Of a DNA stretch of 14,263 nucleotides, positions 1 to 7,300 are shown piece after piece. The translations under genes were made by a program, and so were the position numbers. How positions within the stretch are numbered: position 1 is the first letter of the stretch; each line of letters starts with the position of its first letter. Origin of the DNA: Mucilaginibacter sp. UBA4741 (GTDB lineage Bacteria > Bacteroidota > Bacteroidia > Sphingobacteriales > Sphingobacteriaceae); assembly GCA_002403905.1 (NCBI GenBank), contig DHIR01000193.1, positions 1 through 14,263 of the forward strand, read 5' to 3'. Below the pieces are notes generated by a model that had not been told where the DNA came from, made no database searches, and worked only from the letters and a program-made list of their open reading frames with translations.

Positions 1-1336
1 TATTATAATCAAGCGAGTTTACCAGGCCAACATCATAGCGTTGTTTGGTTACATTCAACGCGTCTTTGTTAGCCTCGAAAGTTTGCGTTGCCGATTGATA
101 TTGTTTTTCGGCTGATTGCAGATCAAGCACTGCTTGGATAATGGTTTTACTTAAATTATTTTTAGCGATCTGTGTACTTAGTTGTGCGTTCTTAAAGTTC
201 AACTCTGCTTTATGCACTGCTGTACGGGTATTAAACCGGTTGAAGATAGGTATCTGCACGCTTAACCCTATTGATTGGTTAAAGTTATCATTGATCTGGC
301 TAAACGCCGAATATGGACCATATATCGGCTGATTGTAAGCGGTTACTACTGCCTGGCTGGTAGCCTGCACTATACCTATTTGTTGGGTAATGGCTGTTTG
401 GCCAATAACTCTTTGATTTAATCGATCCGAATAACTGGATGCTAAACCTCCATATAAACTAACTGTTGGGTAAAAATATCCCTTAGCTATCCTGATGGCA
501 TGCTCATAAGTTTTTTGCTGCGTTTCGGCTAAACGAATATCAGGGTTAACACCTAATGCGGTTTTAACTACCTCGTTAGCATCGTATACTGTTTTAATAT
601 CAGTAAGCTTACTGATATCCGGGCGTTCAACTATAATGTCGGTATATGGATTCATTTCCATATACTGTTTCAGTATCAATACAGATAGATCAAGCTGGTT
701 CTGCGCAGTAGTTAAATTTAAATTAGCGGTTGATACCTGCGCTTTAGCCTGCGAAAGATCGGCCAATGTTTGGTTGCCTACTTTAAAGCTGATATTTGAT
801 TTATCTAAGTTCTGGCTAGCAATATCAATTTGTTGTTTAGCAGCAGTAACCAAATCCTGGTTAGTTAATATTTGCAGGTAATCAGTTACCACACTTAATA
901 CTAAGTCGTTTTTAACTTTAGCTGTTTGGCTTTTATTAACATCAAGCAATAACCTGTTTTGTATAATTTGGTTACGCAATATACCGCCTTGATAAACAGT
1001 AAGCTGTAATTGGGCATTGCCATTTATATTTAATGATGTTGACGAAGTATAGGTAAACGAACCCGCAACCTGGCTACGACCAAAGTTATACCCGCCAGAT
1101 GTACTGGCATTTAAACTAGGCAACATGTTATTTTTAGATTGTTGTAAGTCGGCAGTGCCAATTGCTTCGTTAACCTGGGCTTGTTTAATGGTAAGGTTGT
1201 TTGCCAATGCCCTGTCTACCGCCATTTGCAGGGTTATTTTTTCCTGCGCCTTTGCGGTGAAGCCTACTAATGTAGTAAGCAGCAGGCTTAGCATAGTTAA
1301 CGGTTTAAATATAAATTGTGTCATAAACTTATTCAT
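1..1336 (-). CDS. TolC-family outer membrane efflux protein (C-terminus cut by window edge)
   Basis: Reading the minus strand from an ATG at 1336 gives an uninterrupted frame of 445 residues with no stop before base 1, so the C-terminus lies outside the window. Residues 1-30 form a signal peptide: a short basic start, a Leu/Thr-rich core, and a likely cleavage in AKA|Q. The mature part begins EKITLQMAVDRALANN, the usual opening of the first outer-membrane-efflux repeat. Long Gln/Ala/Asn-rich helices follow (for example DLSQAKAQVSTANLNL), typical of the periplasmic alpha-barrel. A second repeat includes IRLAETQQKTYEHAIRIAKG and YPTVSLYGG, and the visible end reads VTKQRYDVGLVNSLDY, matching the conserved RY..G motif. 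By family knowledge it would form the trimeric outer-membrane channel of a tripartite efflux or type I export system. Its pump and adaptor partners are not visible and may lie to the left. A second ATG at 1324 is an alternative start. No clear Shine-Dalgarno is seen. Confidence 0.93.
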   Translation of the reverse strand, partial: MNKFMTQFIFKPLTMLSLLLTTLVGFTAKAQEKITLQMAVDRALANNLTIKQAQVNEAIGTADLQQSKNNMLPSLNASTSGGYNFGRSQVAGSFTYTSSTSLNINGNAQLQLTVYQGGILRNQIIQNRLLLDVNKSQTAKVKNDLVLSVVTDYLQILTNQDLVTAAKQQIDIASQNLDKSNISFKVGNQTLADLSQAKAQVSTANLNLTTAQNQLDLSVLILKQYMEMNPYTDIIVERPDISKLTDIKTVYDANEVVKTALGVNPDIRLAETQQKTYEHAIRIAKGYFYPTVSLYGGLASSYSDRLNQRVIGQTAITQQIGIVQATSQAVVTAYNQPIYGPYSAFSQINDNFNQSIGLSVQIPIFNRFNTRTAVHKAELNFKNAQLSTQIAKNNLSKTIIQAVLDLQSAEKQYQSATQTFEANKDALNVTKQRYDVGLVNSLDYN

Positions 1337-1342
1337 CAAATA

Positions 1343-1431
1343 TTTGAGATGTTAGATTTGAGATGTTAGATTTGAGTGTTTACAGGATAAAATCATAATT
1401 AATAACTCTTTTCTCATATCTCACGTCTAAA
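1343..1431. repeat. 14-bp tandem repeat with a diverged inverted arm, in the tolC/deacetylase divergent spacer
   Basis: The unit tttgagatgttaga occurs at 1343-1356 and again at 1357-1370, followed by a partial tttgag at 1371-1376. About 35 bp further on, 1412-1431 reads tctcatatctcacgtctaaa, whose reverse complement resembles the same unit, so the whole is an imperfect inverted repeat. It fills most of the 109-bp spacer between two divergent genes, where both promoters must lie. I see no convincing TAnnTTTG element here. Confidence 0.65.
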
Positions 1432-1445
1432 AGCTCCTATCCAAA

Positions 1446-2069
1446 ATGTACCTGGTTAAAACTCCCTGGCTGCTTAAAAAGCTGTATCCCCAACTAACGT
1501 GGGATGTAAACAAGGCCAACCGTTGCATTTATCTCACTTTTGACGATGGACCTATACCTATTGTTACACCGTTTGTATTAAATATTTTAAAACAGTACCA
1601 TGCCAAAGCCACCTTTTTTTGTATTGGCGACAATATACGCAAGCATCCGGATATATTTGAACAGGTAAAGGCTGATGGCCATGCCATAGGCAATCATACC
1701 TATAACCACCTTAAAGGCTGGAAAACTGACGATAAAATCTATCTGGATAATTTTTTACTGGCGGATGAATTAATTGGCACAAACCTGTTTCGCCCACCTT
1801 ATGGACGGATAAAAAGATCGCAAACAAAACTGTTAAAACAAGCCAAACCCGATCTGCAACTCATTATGTGGAACATTTTAAGCGGCGATTTTGACATCAA
1901 CCTAAAACCCGGGCAATGCCTGGATAATGTTATAAAAAACACTATCAATGGCGATATTGTCCTTTTTCACGATAGCCTGAAAGCGTTTGACCGATTGGAG
2001 TATGCTTTGCCGAAAGCATTGGAGTATTGGAGCAAGGAAGGTTATGAATTTAGCCCCCTAACCTCCTGA
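1446..2069 (+). CDS. Polysaccharide deacetylase, NodB domain (carbohydrate esterase family 4)
   Basis: The 207-residue protein consists almost wholly of one NodB homology domain. Motif 1 is TFDDGP at residues 31-36, with the catalytic-base and metal-binding Asp33/Asp34. Motif 2 is HTYNH at 84-88, giving the two metal-binding His. Motif 3 is RPPYG at 116-120. A downstream Trp (MWNILSGDFD, about 141-150) and LFHDS at 173-177 supply the rest of the active site. The family removes N- or O-acetyl groups from glycans using a divalent metal; the substrate cannot be read from sequence. There is no signal peptide or membrane anchor, so the protein is either cytoplasmic or exported by an unclear route. 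It is transcribed divergently from the tolC-like gene. The final residues SPLTS and the stop fall in an interspersed C-rich/G-rich palindrome, so the original C-terminus may have been altered there. Confidence 0.92.
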   Translation: MYLVKTPWLLKKLYPQLTWDVNKANRCIYLTFDDGPIPIVTPFVLNILKQYHAKATFFCIGDNIRKHPDIFEQVKADGHAIGNHTYNHLKGWKTDDKIYLDNFLLADELIGTNLFRPPYGRIKRSQTKLLKQAKPDLQLIMWNILSGDFDINLKPGQCLDNVIKNTINGDIVLFHDSLKAFDRLEYALPKALEYWSKEGYEFSPLTS

Positions 2070-2076
2070 AGGGGAA
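2051..2076. repeat. C-rich/G-rich interspersed palindrome overlapping the deacetylase 3' end
   Basis: The stretch contains CCCCT at 2055-2059 and AGGGG at 2070-2074 around a short loop. This resembles the 'CCCCCTAACCCCCTGAAGGGGG' type of sequence that I recall being scattered through Bacteroidota genomes. The deacetylase stop (2067-2069) lies in it. A second small inverted repeat follows at 2085-2100 (CAAGC, six bases, GCTTG). Neither is followed by a T-run, so I do not call an intrinsic terminator. Confidence 0.5.
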
Positions 2077-2174
2077 ACAAGTAGCAAGCCCTTGAGCTTG
2101 TTGGAATCAGGGGTTTAACTATAATATTTTGCTATCGGTATAAATAATTTGTAAATTTATTTTAAGCGAAGGAT

Positions 2175-2381
2175 ATGAGAACTGTAACATTAGATATATT
2201 GGACGATAAGGCAGTGAATTTGTTGAGAGATTTGGAAGCGTTGAAGATAATTCGCATTCAGGACGACAAAGAAGTAACAGGGCGACCAATTAAGGACTTT
2301 GCCAAAAAGTACAGTGGTTCGATGACCAAACAATCCATAGAAGAAGTAGATAAGCAACTTAGAGATTTACGTAACGAATAG
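2175..2381 (+). CDS. Small antitoxin-like protein upstream of a PIN-domain protein
   Basis: This is a 68-residue protein with a good start: AGGA lies just ahead of the ATG. Residues 1-32 could form a short strand and a helix (MRTVTLDILDD, then an amphipathic Leu-rich stretch to about 28). The charged C-terminal half (MTKQSIEEVDKQLRDLRNE) is predicted helical, as expected for the toxin-binding arm of a VapB-like antitoxin. I do not recognise a named DNA-binding fold. The antitoxin call rests mainly on its size and on the PIN-domain frame that starts at its stop codon. The stop TAG at 2379-2381 may be recent: G instead of A at 2380 would read Trp-Asp and then TAA at 2385-2387. By family knowledge, such a pair is autoregulated by the antitoxin or by the complex. 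There is a 105-bp spacer upstream with no strong promoter motif. Confidence 0.7.
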   Translation: MRTVTLDILDDKAVNLLRDLEALKIIRIQDDKEVTGRPIKDFAKKYSGSMTKQSIEEVDKQLRDLRNE

Positions 2382-2770
2382 GATTAAAATATCTGTGGGA
2401 TACCAATACCGTTATTTACTATCTCCAAAAGAATTTTCCTGATGATGTACAAGCATCATTAAGTAACATTATCAACACTGATAAACCAACAATTTCTGTT
2501 ATTACCGAGATTGAACTCCAATGCTGGAAAGCTGCGACAAGTAATGATTTAGACATCCTGAAAAGCTTTGTAGCAGACTGCGTAGTTTTTGAGTTAGATA
2601 CTGCTGTAAAGTCAAAAACGATTGATATACGTAAAACATACAATATAAAACTGCCTGATTCGATAATTGCAGCAACAGCCATTATAAGTGGCCTCATATT
2701 AATTACTAATGACAATGGGTTTAACAGGGCATCAGAATTGAGTGTTGTAAATCCCTTCGAACTCAACTAA
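2378..2770 (+). CDS. PIN-domain (VapC-like) ribonuclease toxin; frame intact but no canonical start codon
   Basis: The frame is open from an in-frame TAA at 2372-2374 to TAA at 2768-2770. Counting from the ATA at 2378-2380 it encodes 130 residues, the normal PIN length. Acidic active-site positions are visible: Asp8 in LWDTNTVIYYL, Glu44/Glu46 in SVITEIELQCW, Asp94 in KLPDSIIAATA, and Asp112 in LITNDNGF. The protein ends VVNPFE, as in many PIN toxins. VapC-type enzymes are metal-dependent RNases that cut tRNA or rRNA when the antitoxin is lost. There is no ATG, GTG or TTG between the upstream stop and Asp8. ATA sits exactly where a start overlapping the antitoxin stop would be expected, with GLKYLWDTN following. 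Either the start is mutated (silencing the toxin), ATA is used at low efficiency, or the base is an error. An antisense frame at 2419-2766 is a shadow of this gene. Confidence 0.8.
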   Translation: MGLKYLWDTNTVIYYLQKNFPDDVQASLSNIINTDKPTISVITEIELQCWKAATSNDLDILKSFVADCVVFELDTAVKSKTIDIRKTYNIKLPDSIIAATAIISGLILITNDNGFNRASELSVVNPFELN

Positions 2771-2780
2771 ACATCCGCCC

Positions 2781-2990
2781 CTACTTCACCGGCTGCTGCG
2801 TTTGCGTAGTTGGGGAATCTTGCTTCCCATCATTTTTTATGACCGTATAAACAATAGCCCCAATAACAGTAATAGCCAATACGACCAATCCTATCCACCC
2901 CTTGCGTTTATCCTGGCGCATCAGCCAAATTAAAAATGCCACCATCGGCAGTACAAAGATTGTCCAGAATATAATTGAAGGAGCAGACAT
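2781..2990 (-). CDS. Small two-helix membrane protein of unknown function
   Basis: The product is 69 residues. Two hydrophobic segments are visible, about residues 5-23 (IIFWTIFVLPMVAFLIWLM) and 32-52 (WIGLVVLAITVIGAIVYTVI), separated by a basic loop RQDKRKG. This suggests a hairpin in the inner membrane with the loop in the cytoplasm. The last ~17 residues are polar, rich in Gln, Thr and Pro. The second segment, with Trp near its start and G-x-I-x-Y near its end, faintly resembles the short PLDc_N-type membrane domain, but this is not enough for a call. The gene converges on the PIN-domain frame with 10 bp between stops. An octamer repeat array lies directly upstream of its ATG, and no Shine-Dalgarno is seen. 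Confidence 0.65.
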   Translation of the reverse strand: MSAPSIIFWTIFVLPMVAFLIWLMRQDKRKGWIGLVVLAITVIGAIVYTVIKNDGKQDSPTTQTQQPVK

Positions 2991-2993
2991 AAT

Positions 2994-3077
2994 TATTGAG
3001 TTATTGAATTGATGAATTATTGAGTTGTTTTAATTGCTGAATTATTAAATCAATAATTCTATAATTCAGTAATTCAT
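2994..3077. repeat. Octamer repeat array (attgagtt/attgaatt) with inverted arm, downstream of tsaD
   Basis: Units attgagtt (2995-3002), attgaatt (3003-3010), gatgaatt (3011-3018) and attgagtt (3019-3026) run in tandem. After a degenerate centre, 3051-3077 carries the inverted form (caataattctataattcagt and on). The array fills nearly the whole gap between the small membrane protein gene and the tsaD stop. Its inverted arm closely matches the one at about 4224-4244, so both arrays belong to one family. Confidence 0.75.
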
Positions 3078-3082
3078 ACTTA

Positions 3083-4087
3083 CTACATCGGCATCCTTGC
3101 CAACGGTGCTATGTTTTGTTCGGCAAACTCGCCTTTTAAATATTTATGGTGGCCGGCAATGGCTATCATGGCGGCGTTATCTGTACAGTATTGCATTTCG
3201 GGTATAAAACAGTTCCAGCCGTTTTTATCGCCCATTTGTTGTAGTCCCTGGCGCAAGCCGGTATTGGCCGACACCCCTCCTGCCAAAGCGATGTCCTTTA
3301 TACCATAAAAATCTGCCGCTTTTTTTAGCTTATTGAGCAATATGGTAACTATCCGTTTTTCAACCGATGCGCAAATATCATTTAAATTTTCGGCAATAAA
3401 GTTGGGGTTAAGTGCAACTTTATCTCTTATAAAATAAAGGATAGAGGTTTTTAACCCGCTAAAGCTAAAATTAAAACCGGTTATCTGCGGCTCTGGAAAT
3501 TTATAAGCATCCTGGCTACCTAAACGCGCGTGTTTATCAATTAATGGCCCGCCCGGATAGGGTAAACCCAATATTTTGCTGGTTTTATCCATGGCCTCGC
3601 CTGCGGCGTCATCCAGTGTTTGGCCCACTACTTCCATATCAAAATAGTCTTTTACCAAAACTACCTGGGTATGCCCGCCCGATACCGTAAGGCATAAAAA
3701 CGGGAACGAAGGTTTCCTGTCGCCAATAAAATGTGCCAGTACATGCGCCTGCATGTGGTTAATCTCAATAATTGGAATGTTTTTTGCCAATGCAAAGGCC
3801 TTAGCGAATGACACGCCAACCAGTAAGGAACCTAAAAGTCCGGGGCCGCGTGTAAAAGCTACCGCATCAACAGCATTTTTGCTTACTTTTGCGTTTATTA
3901 ATGCTTGTTGTACAGCCGGAACAATATTTTGCTGATGAACTCTTGAGGCAAGCTCAGGAACAACACCTCCGTAAGCTTCGTGTATAGATTGGTTAGCAAT
4001 AACATTGCTTAACATAACACCATCAACACACACCGCGGCAGAGGTATCATCACATGAAGATTCGATGGCTAATATTACGAGCGGCAT
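3083..4087 (-). CDS. tsaD: tRNA N6-adenosine threonylcarbamoyltransferase TsaD
   Basis: This is a complete TsaD/Kae1/Gcp protein of 334 residues, the usual bacterial length. With TsaB and TsaE (not in this window) it transfers the threonylcarbamoyl group from threonylcarbamoyl-AMP to A37 of ANN-decoding tRNAs, making t6A in the cytoplasm. The ASKHA-fold signatures are clear: IESSCDDTSAAV at 8-19; NHMQAHVLAHF at 110-120 with metal ligands His111 and His115; TVSGGHTQVVL; DDAAGEAMDK; PYPGGP; LAGGVSANTGLR for nucleotide binding; and YCTDNAAM near 300-307 with the third metal ligand, Asp303. The ATG at 4087 is followed at once by the conserved N-terminus, so the start is secure although there is no Shine-Dalgarno. 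An octamer repeat array abuts the start codon on one side, and another lies 5 bp beyond the stop on the other. The gene appears to be transcribed alone. Confidence 0.98.
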   Translation of the reverse strand: MPLVILAIESSCDDTSAAVCVDGVMLSNVIANQSIHEAYGGVVPELASRVHQQNIVPAVQQALINAKVSKNAVDAVAFTRGPGLLGSLLVGVSFAKAFALAKNIPIIEINHMQAHVLAHFIGDRKPSFPFLCLTVSGGHTQVVLVKDYFDMEVVGQTLDDAAGEAMDKTSKILGLPYPGGPLIDKHARLGSQDAYKFPEPQITGFNFSFSGLKTSILYFIRDKVALNPNFIAENLNDICASVEKRIVTILLNKLKKAADFYGIKDIALAGGVSANTGLRQGLQQMGDKNGWNCFIPEMQYCTDNAAMIAIAGHHKYLKGEFAEQNIAPLARMPM

Positions 4088-4248
4088 ATTGAATTATTGA
4101 GTTATTGAATTATTGAGTTATTGAATTATATGGGTAAACCCAACAAAATTTAACAATTAATAAATCAATATTAAACTAAATGAGTTATTGAGTTACTGGT
4201 TTATTATTAATACATAAAGCATTCAATAATTCTGTAATTCAATAAATC
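4088..4248. repeat. Octamer repeat array upstream of tsaD, five perfect alternating units plus inverted arm
   Basis: Five contiguous octamers alternate attgaatt and attgagtt from 4088 to 4127, beginning at the base next to the tsaD ATG. A small hairpin TGGGT-AA-ACCCA lies at 4131-4142. A further attgagtt-like unit occurs near 4185-4196. The inverted arm at about 4221-4248 reads attcaataattctgtaatt and on. The spacer between tsaD and tamB (4088-4304) is mostly this array, so promoters for both divergent genes must lie in or beside it. I saw no clear TAnnTTTG element there. Confidence 0.75.
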
Positions 4249-4304
4249 CATAATTAAACTTCAAAGTTATTAAAAAAGTACTAAAAATAGCCCTAAGTAT
4301 AGTA

Positions 4305-7300
4305 TTGTTCCTGCTACTGGCAGCGAGCATATTGTTGCTGTTGTTTCAGTACAAGCCGGTACAAACCTGGGCGGCAAAAAAGGTTACGGCTTATCTATCT
4401 AAAAAACTGGGTACAGAGGTTAACGTAAAGAGCTTATATATTAAGCCTTTTACATCAGTTGTGTTAGAGGATTTTTATGTGCTGGATAAGCAACGTGATA
4501 CGTTAGTACGCGCCCCCAAACTTACAGTTGAACTTAACGGATTCTCACTTTTTAGCAGTATCAGCGATCGCAAGATCGATTTTGCTTTAATCCAATTAGA
4601 TAATGGTTCTATCTATCTTAAAAATTATGTAAATAGAGTTACTAACTTACAGTTTGTATTAGATAGTTTAAAATCAAAAGACACCGCCAAAACCACACCC
4701 GGCAAACCTTGGACCTTAACGTTTGAGAAATCGGTTATCAATAATTTCCATTTCCGCTTTAAGGATCTAAAAAAACACGACAAGGTTAACGGGATAAATT
4801 TTGACGATCTTGACGTACACAACTTTAGTGTAGTAGTTAATAATATGGATTTGTTCCATCACTTATTTATGGGCGATGTACAGCATTTAACCCTGAAAGA
4901 GAAAGGCGGCTTTTATTTAAAAGACTACACAGCTGTTACTACTATAGACTCGAATCGAATACTGGCACAGCACTTATTTATTGAAACCCCACGGTCTATA
5001 ATTAAAAACCGTTTAGACATGCAGTTTAAGTCGTTTAAAGATTTTAGCGACTTTACCAGTAAGATATATATGGATGGCAATTTCAGGTCATCACATATTT
5101 CATCAACAGATATTGCCTTTTTTACCAGTGGACTTGAAAAAGTAAATTTTGAGTTGGGTGTTGACGGCCATATACAGGGCGCGGTAAATAACTTAAAGGC
5201 CACAAGCCTTACTATTACTGCAGGGCAGGCCACCTTTGTTAAAGGCAATTTTAATTTAAAAGGATTGCCACATTGGGATAAGACATTCCTCGATCTGAAA
5301 TTTAACCAGATAGCTACCAACAAAAAAGACCTTGATTATTTATATAGCCATTTTACCGGCGACCCGAAAGCCGTTGCCCCCGTTATTATTGGCAAGTTTG
5401 GCAACGTAAACTTCACCGGGAAATTTAAGGGATTGCAAAACGATTTTGCAGCATCGGGCACATTTAAAACACAGTTGGGCAGGTTTGACCCTGACATTAA
5501 ACTTAAAACAAGCAAAGCAGGTACGCCAAGCTATAGCGGTACTGTTGATGCTTATGATTTTAACCTGGGTAGTTTAATAGGCGATACCACAATAGGCCGC
5601 ACAACATTTAAAGCCAATATTAAAGGCAGCGGCGACGCGATGAAAAACCTCAATGAAAATGTAAGTGCCAATATTGCCTATTTCAATTTTAAAAATTACG
5701 ACTATAAAAACATAGCCGTAAACGGTACTTACGCCGGCAAAAAGATAGATGCCAAACTAACTATAAACGATAAAAGCATAAAGTTTGATGGTAAAGGCAG
5801 TCTTGATTTTAACCCAACCCTGCCGGTATATAATTTTGCTGCTAACGTGCAGGATGCCAACCTGCATACCTTAAAATTAATTAAAGACACTATTATTATA
5901 AGCGCGCAGATCAAAACAAAATTCTCTGGCGATAATCTTAAAAACTTCGAAGGCAATATTCTTTTGTCCCCTATCAGGATAATTGACCCGCGTAATAATT
6001 ATTTGCTTGATTCCGTATATCTTTCGGCAACTGGTAAAGGCGATTCAAGGCTGATAGCCATACAGTCTGATGCTATTGATGGCAGTATTAAGGGCAGTTA
6101 TGACCTGGCCACTTTGCCATCCTACTTTAAAACCATTGCTAAAAAATACATACCATCATTACAAACAGATATTACACCACCAAAACCGCAGAATTTTGAG
6201 TTAAACCTGAAGATAAAGAATCTTGACCCGCTTACGGCCATCTTCCTGCCCGATCTTAAAATACCTGAGCAGGGCACGTTTATAGGCAAATTTAACTCGG
6301 TCGATAAAACCGCGAGCATTAATGGTTATATCAAAACTATCACCTATAAAAAGATAGTTTTTCATGATTTTATTTTGGATGAAAGCACAAGCGGCGATTA
6401 CCTGGGCATAAACTTATCCTTAAAACAGATCGACCTTAGTAAAGATTTGTTCATTAAAAATATAGACATTACAAATTTCATTAATAAGGATAGTTTAAAA
6501 TTCAATATCAAGTTAGCTGATAAAGACGCGGCCAATCAGCTGGATCTTTATGGTTTGGTTCAGTTTGGCAAGGATACTACCGCCAAGCTAATGTTACTGC
6601 CATCAGATATTATTCTGGAACATCAAAAATGGCGCTTGCAGGAACAAGTGAGGATACGTTTGCTCGACGGCAAAACACAGGTAGAGGGCTTTGAGCTTTC
6701 TAACGGTGCACAAAGAGCCCGGATAGACGGATTTATTTCAGATAATCCTGCTGATAAATTAAAATTATCATTCAGTAAGTTTAGCATGGGTACACTTGAC
6801 GAGCTTACCAAAGCTTCGGATATTAAACTGAGTGGTACCATGAACGGCGATGTGTTGTTTAGCTCCATCCTGAAATCGCCAGGGATTGACGCGCACCTTA
6901 ATATTGATTCATTTAAAATGAATAAAACCATGGTGGGTAATATAAAGGTGGTATCAAATTTAGATAATGAGCGTAGCCGGGCCAATGTAAATATCAATAT
7001 ACTTAACCGCGGGCTTGAAACGCTTAATATTGGCGGAGCCTATTACCTTGGTAAAGGCACTGATGACAAGCTCGACTTTGATGTTAAAATGACCCAAACC
7101 GAGGCCATAATTTTTGAGCCTTTTGTAAAAAGCCTGGTAACTAACCTACAAGGCACCGTATCAACCAACCTTAAATTAACAGGGTCGCTGGCAAAACCAG
7201 AGTTAAACGGCGATGTTACATTAGCTAACACGGGCGTTACTATAAATTATTTAAAAACATCCTATACGGTAAATGATAAGTTAAGCGTAAACAATAGTGT

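Noticed and set aside
141..1355. Three short plus-strand frames within the first 1.3 kb
   Set aside because: They are antisense to the TolC-type gene, whose minus-strand frame is continuous and has a signal peptide and family motifs.
2085..2100. Intrinsic terminator after the deacetylase gene
   Set aside because: The CAAGC/GCTTG stem is short and not followed by a T-run.
2128..2151. Promoter for the antitoxin gene (TTTG at 2128-2131 and TAATTTG at 2145-2151)
   Set aside because: The spacing is about 12 bp rather than the 19-21 bp expected and the -7 match is imperfect.
2419..2766. Open frame of 115 codons on the minus strand
   Set aside because: It lies antisense to the PIN-domain frame, which has clear motifs; this strand has no recognisable domain.
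2994..4248. CRISPR array suggested by the short regular repeats
   Set aside because: The units are 8 bp and contiguous with no unique spacers, and no cas genes are present.
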